Part shown: positions 4,693 to 7,658 of the stretch, piece by piece
Position numbering within the stretch: the first letter of the stretch is position 1
How the letters are laid out: every line of letters starts with the position of its first letter
DNA from: JBPBQZ01 sp050955105
GTDB taxonomy: Bacteria > Pseudomonadota > Gammaproteobacteria > Burkholderiales > Burkholderiaceae
Assembly (NCBI GenBank): GCA_050955105.1
Contig: JBPBQZ010000104.1
Coordinates: 1 to 7,658 of the forward strand
Direction: 5' to 3'
Length of the DNA stretch: 7,658 nucleotides
Notes under the pieces: generated by a model
Database searches by the model: none
What the model was told of the DNA's origin: nothing
The model's input: the letters and a program-made list of their open reading frames with translations, nothing else
Made by a program: the position numbers and the translations under genes

Positions 4693-5664
4693 TTAGTCGA
4701 ATTTATCGCCGACGATGGCTTCGATGCGCGTCTTCACATCGCTGCCCCATTTGGCGGCGATCTCCGACGCCTTCATGTTTTCATCGATCTGCGCGATGCT
4801 GGTGGCGCCGGTGATGACCGTGCTGACCTGCGGATTCTTCAAAATCCACGCGAGCGACAATTGCGACAGCGTGCAGCCGAGTTCCTGCGCCAATTCGGCC
4901 AGCTTGCCGACGCGCTCGTTCTTGCTCGCATCGGTGAGTTGCTTGTGCAGGAACTCGTAGCCAGGCAAGGCGCCACGGCTGTCCGGCGGAATGCCGTTGC
5001 GATATTTGCCGGACAGCAGCCCCGAGGCGAGCGGGCTCCAGGTGGTGAGACCCAGGCCGATATCTTCATAGAGGCGCGCATATTCCTTTTCCACGCGGCG
5101 ACGGTGGAACAGGTTGTATTGCGGCTGTTCCATCACCGGTTTGTGCAAGTGGTGACGCTCGGCGATATCCCAGGCGGCGCGTATCTCGTCCGGCGCCCAT
5201 TCCGAGGTGCCCCAATACAAAACCTTGCCCTGCTCGATCATCTGGTGCATGGCCCAAACGGTTTCCTCGATCGGCGTAGTCGGATCGGCGCGATGGCAAA
5301 ACACCAAGTCGATATAGTCGAGGCCGAAGCGCTGCAGCGATGCGTCGATCGCATGCGACAGGTATTTGCGGTTCAGCGTGCGCCACTGGTTCGGGCGGTT
5401 TTCCAGGCCCCAGTAGAACTTGGTCGACACCACGTAATTCAGGCGCGGCCAACCGGCCTGGCGTAACGCGGCGCCCATCAGTTCTTCGGACTTGCCGGCC
5501 GCATAGGCCTCGGCGTTGTCGAAGAAATTCACGCCCTGGTCATAGGCGGCAGCCAGTGTTTGCGCGGCGGCCTTGGCGTCCATCTGGGTGCCGTAGGTGA
5601 CCCACGAGCCAATCGACAGTTCGCTGACTTTCAGGCCAGAGCGGCCGAGTCTTCGGTATTGCAT
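4693..5664 (-). CDS. Aldo/keto reductase, Kv-beta/YghZ-like
   Basis: Seen: 323 residues beginning MQYRRLGRSGLKVSELSIGSW. The aldo/keto reductase catalytic tetrad is complete: D49 (FFDNAEAY), Y54, K82 (STKFYWG) and H124 (VFCHRADP). The NADP(H)-binding segments GTSEWAPDEI (152-161), SPLASGLLSGKY (210-221) and ITGATSIAQIDEN (284-296) are in place. AGGAGA (minus strand, 5671-5676) lies 6 nt before the ATG. Known: this branch (voltage-gated potassium channel beta subunit and YghZ-like proteins) forms TIM barrels that reduce aldehydes and ketones with NADPH. YghZ acts on L-glyceraldehyde 3-phosphate and methylglyoxal. The physiological substrate here cannot be read from sequence. It is divergent from the hydroxybutyrate dehydrogenase gene across 90 bp; shared regulation is possible but not shown. 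Length is normal and nothing is missing. Confidence 0.93.
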   Translation of the reverse strand: MQYRRLGRSGLKVSELSIGSWVTYGTQMDAKAAAQTLAAAYDQGVNFFDNAEAYAAGKSEELMGAALRQAGWPRLNYVVSTKFYWGLENRPNQWRTLNRKYLSHAIDASLQRFGLDYIDLVFCHRADPTTPIEETVWAMHQMIEQGKVLYWGTSEWAPDEIRAAWDIAERHHLHKPVMEQPQYNLFHRRRVEKEYARLYEDIGLGLTTWSPLASGLLSGKYRNGIPPDSRGALPGYEFLHKQLTDASKNERVGKLAELAQELGCTLSQLSLAWILKNPQVSTVITGATSIAQIDENMKASEIAAKWGSDVKTRIEAIVGDKFD

Positions 5665-5705
5665 GCAGGTTCTCCTGAAACAAATGACGGTGCGACAATA
5701 GGCGG

Positions 5706-5723
5706 TATCGAAGATTAACGATA
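5706..5723. promoter_or_regulatory. Short dyad in the divergent promoter region
   Basis: TATCG-AAGATTAA-CGATA is an 18-bp inverted repeat with an AT-rich centre. It lies near the middle of the 90-bp gap between the divergent aldo/keto reductase and hydroxybutyrate dehydrogenase genes, where a regulator controlling both would be expected. The five-base arms are short and no regulator gene is adjacent, so this is only a candidate operator. Confidence 0.3.
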
Positions 5724-5754
5724 GTTTAGGCCTCTGACGCCAAAGGGATTCGAC

Positions 5755-6555
5755 ATGTCATCACAGCACGCGGCACTGCACGGCAAATCGGCGCTGGTCA
5801 CCGGCGCGGCAAGCGGCATTGGCCGACATATTGCCAGCGCTTTCGCGGCGGCGGGCGCCTCGGTGGCGATCGCCGATCTGCGCCAGGACGCGGCCGATGC
5901 GGTCGCGGCGGCCTTGCGCGCCGAGCACGGCGTCGAGGCGCTCGGCGTGGCCATGGACGTCACCGACGAAGCGGCGGTGAACGCCGGCACCGACCAGGTC
6001 GCGCAGGCCTTCGGTGGCATCGACATTCTGGTGTGCAACGCTGGCATTCAGATCGTCAGCCCGATCGACAGTTTTGCCTACGCCGACTGGAAGAAGGTGA
6101 TGGCGATCCACGTCGATGGCGCGTTTCTCAATACCAAGGCCGCGCTCAAGCATATGTATCCGAGCGGGCGCGGCGGTGTGGTGATTTATATGGGGTCGGT
6201 GCATTCGCATGAAGCGTCGAAGCTGAAATCTGCTTATGTAAGCGCCAAGCATGCGCTGTTGGGTCTGGCGCGCGCGCTGGCGAAAGAGGGCGCCGAGCAC
6301 AAGGTGCGTTCTCACGTGATCTGTCCGGGCTTTGTGCGCACACCGCTGGTGGAGAAGCAGATTCCCGAGCAGGCGCGCACGCTGGGTATCAGCGAGGAAG
6401 AAGTGGTGAAACGCGTGATGCTGGGGGGCACCGTCGATGGTGAATTCACCACACTCGACGACGTGGCGCAGACCGCGCTGTTCCTGGCTTCGTTCCCCAG
6501 CGCGGCGCTCACCGGCCAGTCGATTCTGGTGAGCCACGGCTGGGTGATGGGCTAG
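5755..6555 (+). CDS. D-3-hydroxybutyrate dehydrogenase (short-chain dehydrogenase)
   Basis: Seen: 266 residues with a Rossmann fold: TGAASGIG (16-23), acidic D41 at the end of the second strand (NAD rather than NADP preference), NAG (95-97), catalytic S148, Y161 and K165 (YVSAK), and PGFVRTP (191-197). The C-terminal part, FTTLDDVAQTALFL (231-244) and GQSILVSHGW (254-263), is characteristic of 3-hydroxybutyrate dehydrogenases rather than generic SDRs. Known: the enzyme (EC 1.1.1.30) interconverts D-3-hydroxybutyrate and acetoacetate with NAD(H) in the cytoplasm, a step in use of polyhydroxybutyrate breakdown products. AAGGGA (5743-5748) is a good ribosome site 6 nt before the ATG. Its stop is only 8 bp from the stop of the convergent HIT gene. 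An acetoacetyl-CoA reductase role is less likely given the C-terminus. The symbol bdhA/hbdH is plausible but not assigned. Confidence 0.88.
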   Translation: MSSQHAALHGKSALVTGAASGIGRHIASAFAAAGASVAIADLRQDAADAVAAALRAEHGVEALGVAMDVTDEAAVNAGTDQVAQAFGGIDILVCNAGIQIVSPIDSFAYADWKKVMAIHVDGAFLNTKAALKHMYPSGRGGVVIYMGSVHSHEASKLKSAYVSAKHALLGLARALAKEGAEHKVRSHVICPGFVRTPLVEKQIPEQARTLGISEEEVVKRVMLGGTVDGEFTTLDDVAQTALFLASFPSAALTGQSILVSHGWVMG

Positions 6556-6563
6556 CGCGGGCG

Positions 6564-6995
6564 TTACTGCTTTTCAAGCGCGGCGATGATCTTGCTGGCG
6601 TAGTCGCGCAGCAGCGCATCGTCGGCGCGCTCTACGGCGTGCGGGCGGAACGGCTTGCCGGTTTCGTTCGGGATGATGTGGAAGTGGCAATGCGGAATGG
6701 TTTGCCCGGCCGGCGCGCCGTTCGCCTGCGCGATGAACAGGCCGGCGGGCTGCAGCGCATCGCGCACCGCCTTGGCGAGTTTTTGCACGGTGCGAATGGC
6801 GGCCGAGGCGGCTTCCGGCGACAGATCGAGCAAGCCCACCGCGGCTTCTTTTGGAATCACCAGAACGTGCCCATCGGCCTGCGGCATGATGTCCATGATG
6901 GCGATGGTGGCGTCGTCTTCGAACAGCTTGATGCACGGCAATTCATTACGCAAAATTTTTGCGAAGATGTTGGCGGAATCGTACGCAGCATACAT
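6564..6995 (-). CDS. HIT-family protein (histidine triad nucleotide-binding hydrolase)
   Basis: Seen: 143 residues from the ATG at 6995. The early segment NIFAKILRNELPCIKLFEDD and GHVLVIPKE (42-50) fit the HIT fold, and H102-C-H104-F-H106-I-I-P is the histidine triad, with H104 the expected nucleophile. NGAPAGQTIPH is the typical run into the triad. Known: HIT proteins of this Hint-like branch hydrolyse adenosine 5'-monophosphoramidates or act on dinucleoside polyphosphates in the cytoplasm. The exact substrate is not deducible. The frame is open upstream as far as 7271, but that part overlaps the transporter gene and is not HIT-like; the start at 6995 with a G-rich stretch just before it fits the family. 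It lies 68 bp after the stop of the ABC ATPase gene on the same strand and could be cotranscribed. No transcript-end hairpin was seen in the 8-bp gap to the dehydrogenase gene. Confidence 0.92.
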   Translation of the reverse strand: MYAAYDSANIFAKILRNELPCIKLFEDDATIAIMDIMPQADGHVLVIPKEAAVGLLDLSPEAASAAIRTVQKLAKAVRDALQPAGLFIAQANGAPAGQTIPHCHFHIIPNETGKPFRPHAVERADDALLRDYASKIIAALEKQ

Positions 6996-7063
6996 ACAGC
7001 CCCCCGGGCAGCGGTTGAACAGGCTTCGGATTGTCTCATGCGGCGCGCAGCGCGGCGCGGCGC

Positions 7064-7658
7064 CTAGGCGGTCTCGGTCATTGCTCCGCGCGAACGTCCT
7101 GAGCTCAAGTAGCCGGCGATCGAATCCTGGCTGATTTCGCCCAGATAAGCACCGTCGGCATCGACCACTGCCAGCCACGGCGCATTGAATTGATACATTT
7201 TCGACAGCACCACGCGCAGATTGTCTTCCGCGCCCACCGCGCTGGGATACGGCGTGCAATGCGCGCCGCACAGTCCGCTGCCGGCCCGCGCCGCGCGGCG
7301 CGATACGTAGCCCAGCACCCGCTGGCGTGCGTCGATAATAGTGAGATAGCGGTTGTCGCTTTCATCCATCATGTCGAAGGCGCGGCGCAGCGGCGTGTCG
7401 GGCGTGGCAGTGTCGCCGCGCGTGGCGGCATCGCCGGCCTTTACCAATAGCAGGCGTTTCAATGAACTGTCCTGGCCGACGAACGCGGCCACGAAGGCGT
7501 CGCGCGGTTGCGCGAGCAGGCGGTCGGGGTGGTCGAACTGCACAAGGCTGCCGCGCCGGAACACCGCGACCTTGTCGCCCAGCTTGATGGCCTCGTCGAT
7601 GTCGTGGCTCACCATGATCACGGTTTTGTTCAATTGCCGCTGCATCTGAAAAAACTCG
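7064..7658 (-). CDS. Osmoprotectant ABC transporter ATP-binding subunit (OpuCA/OsmV-like), N-terminus beyond window
   Basis: Seen: 197 residues, the C-terminal half, open to the window edge and starting EFFQMQRQ. The H-loop (VSHDIDEAIKLGD) and a segment resembling the end of glycine betaine/choline ATPases (VFRRGSLVQFDHPDRLLAQP, DAFVAAFVG) precede two CBS-like repeats. The first is around LRRAFDMMDESDNRYLTIIDARQRVLGYVS and the second around NLRVVLSKMYQFNAPWLAVVDADGAYLGEIS. The Walker A, Q-loop, signature and Walker B motifs would lie outside the window. Known: in this family the ATPase drives uptake of compatible solutes such as glycine betaine, carnitine or choline at the inner membrane. In OpuA-type ATPases the tandem CBS module gates activity in response to ionic strength or cyclic dinucleotides. 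Permease and binding-protein genes are probably just outside the window upstream. Substrate remains an inference. Confidence 0.88.
   Translation of the reverse strand, partial: EFFQMQRQLNKTVIMVSHDIDEAIKLGDKVAVFRRGSLVQFDHPDRLLAQPRDAFVAAFVGQDSSLKRLLLVKAGDAATRGDTATPDTPLRRAFDMMDESDNRYLTIIDARQRVLGYVSRRAARAGSGLCGAHCTPYPSAVGAEDNLRVVLSKMYQFNAPWLAVVDADGAYLGEISQDSIAGYLSSGRSRGAMTETA

Noticed and set aside
4661..4699. CCGACGTCGG palindrome and CGACT/AGTCG stem near the aldo/keto reductase stop
   Set aside because: The arms are only five bases with no T-tract, which is not enough for a terminator call in GC-rich DNA.
4342..5466. Plus-strand open frame of 374 codons antisense to the aldo/keto reductase
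   Set aside because: It resembles no family, starts inside rlmJ, and mirrors a minus-strand gene with a complete catalytic tetrad and ribosome site. Long antisense frames are expected in GC-rich coding DNA.
5761..6537. Minus-strand open frame of 258 codons antisense to the hydroxybutyrate dehydrogenase
   Set aside because: It has no recognisable motif or ribosome site and is explained by codon bias of the clear SDR gene on the other strand.
6996..7271. N-terminal extension of the HIT protein to 235 residues
   Set aside because: It would overlap the end of the ABC ATPase gene, and the extra sequence is not HIT-like. The domain starts right after the ATG at 6995.
1..7658. Mobile element, CRISPR, tRNA or defence-system signal
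   Set aside because: No transposase, integrase, terminal repeats, regularly spaced repeats, tRNA-like cloverleaf or toxin/antitoxin pair was seen. Gene content is ordinary chromosomal.

Overview
This GC-rich window with dense, short-spaced genes looks like the chromosome of a betaproteobacterium, most likely order Burkholderiales. Supporting signs are a DUF3563-type miniprotein, a CueR-type copper regulator, a D-3-hydroxybutyrate dehydrogenase of the polyhydroxybutyrate-using type, and an RlmJ with a DPSY motif. The genus cannot be fixed from sequence alone. No tRNA, rRNA, CRISPR array, transposase or phage gene was found.

Layout. Positions 1-968 (minus) hold the N-terminal 322 residues of a membrane-anchored metallophosphoesterase, cut by the window edge just before its expected GHTH motif. 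Positions 1239-1991 (plus) form a small copper-responsive unit: a textbook CueR-type promoter with a 19-bp spacer, a 100-residue reading frame that looks like an internally deleted copA copper ATPase, and an intact cueR overlapping it, followed by a likely terminator. Positions 2070-2957 (minus) encode a Gly/Ser/Thr-rich putative lipoprotein of unknown function with an odd lipobox. Positions 3163-3537 carry a self-contained small gene (DUF3563 family, 48 aa) with its own TATAAT promoter, structured 5' leader and strong terminator. Positions 3686-4585 are rlmJ, followed by a perfect 24-base palindrome. An aldo/keto reductase (4693-5664, minus) and a D-3-hydroxybutyrate dehydrogenase (5755-6555, plus) are divergent across 90 bp. 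The latter converges on a HIT-family protein (6564-6995, minus), which lies downstream of the C-terminal part of an osmoprotectant-type ABC transporter ATPase with CBS domains (7064-7658, minus, cut by the window edge).

The genes are mostly independent housekeeping or metabolic units rather than one pathway. The part that stands out is the copper locus: sensor and metal-activated promoter are kept, but the effector pump is reduced to a fused stub whose frame stays open and runs into cueR. The predicted transcript also begins at or next to the stub's start codon. I see no convincing new multi-gene system. The copA stub/cueR unit and the structured leader of the DUF3563 gene are the observations most worth following up.
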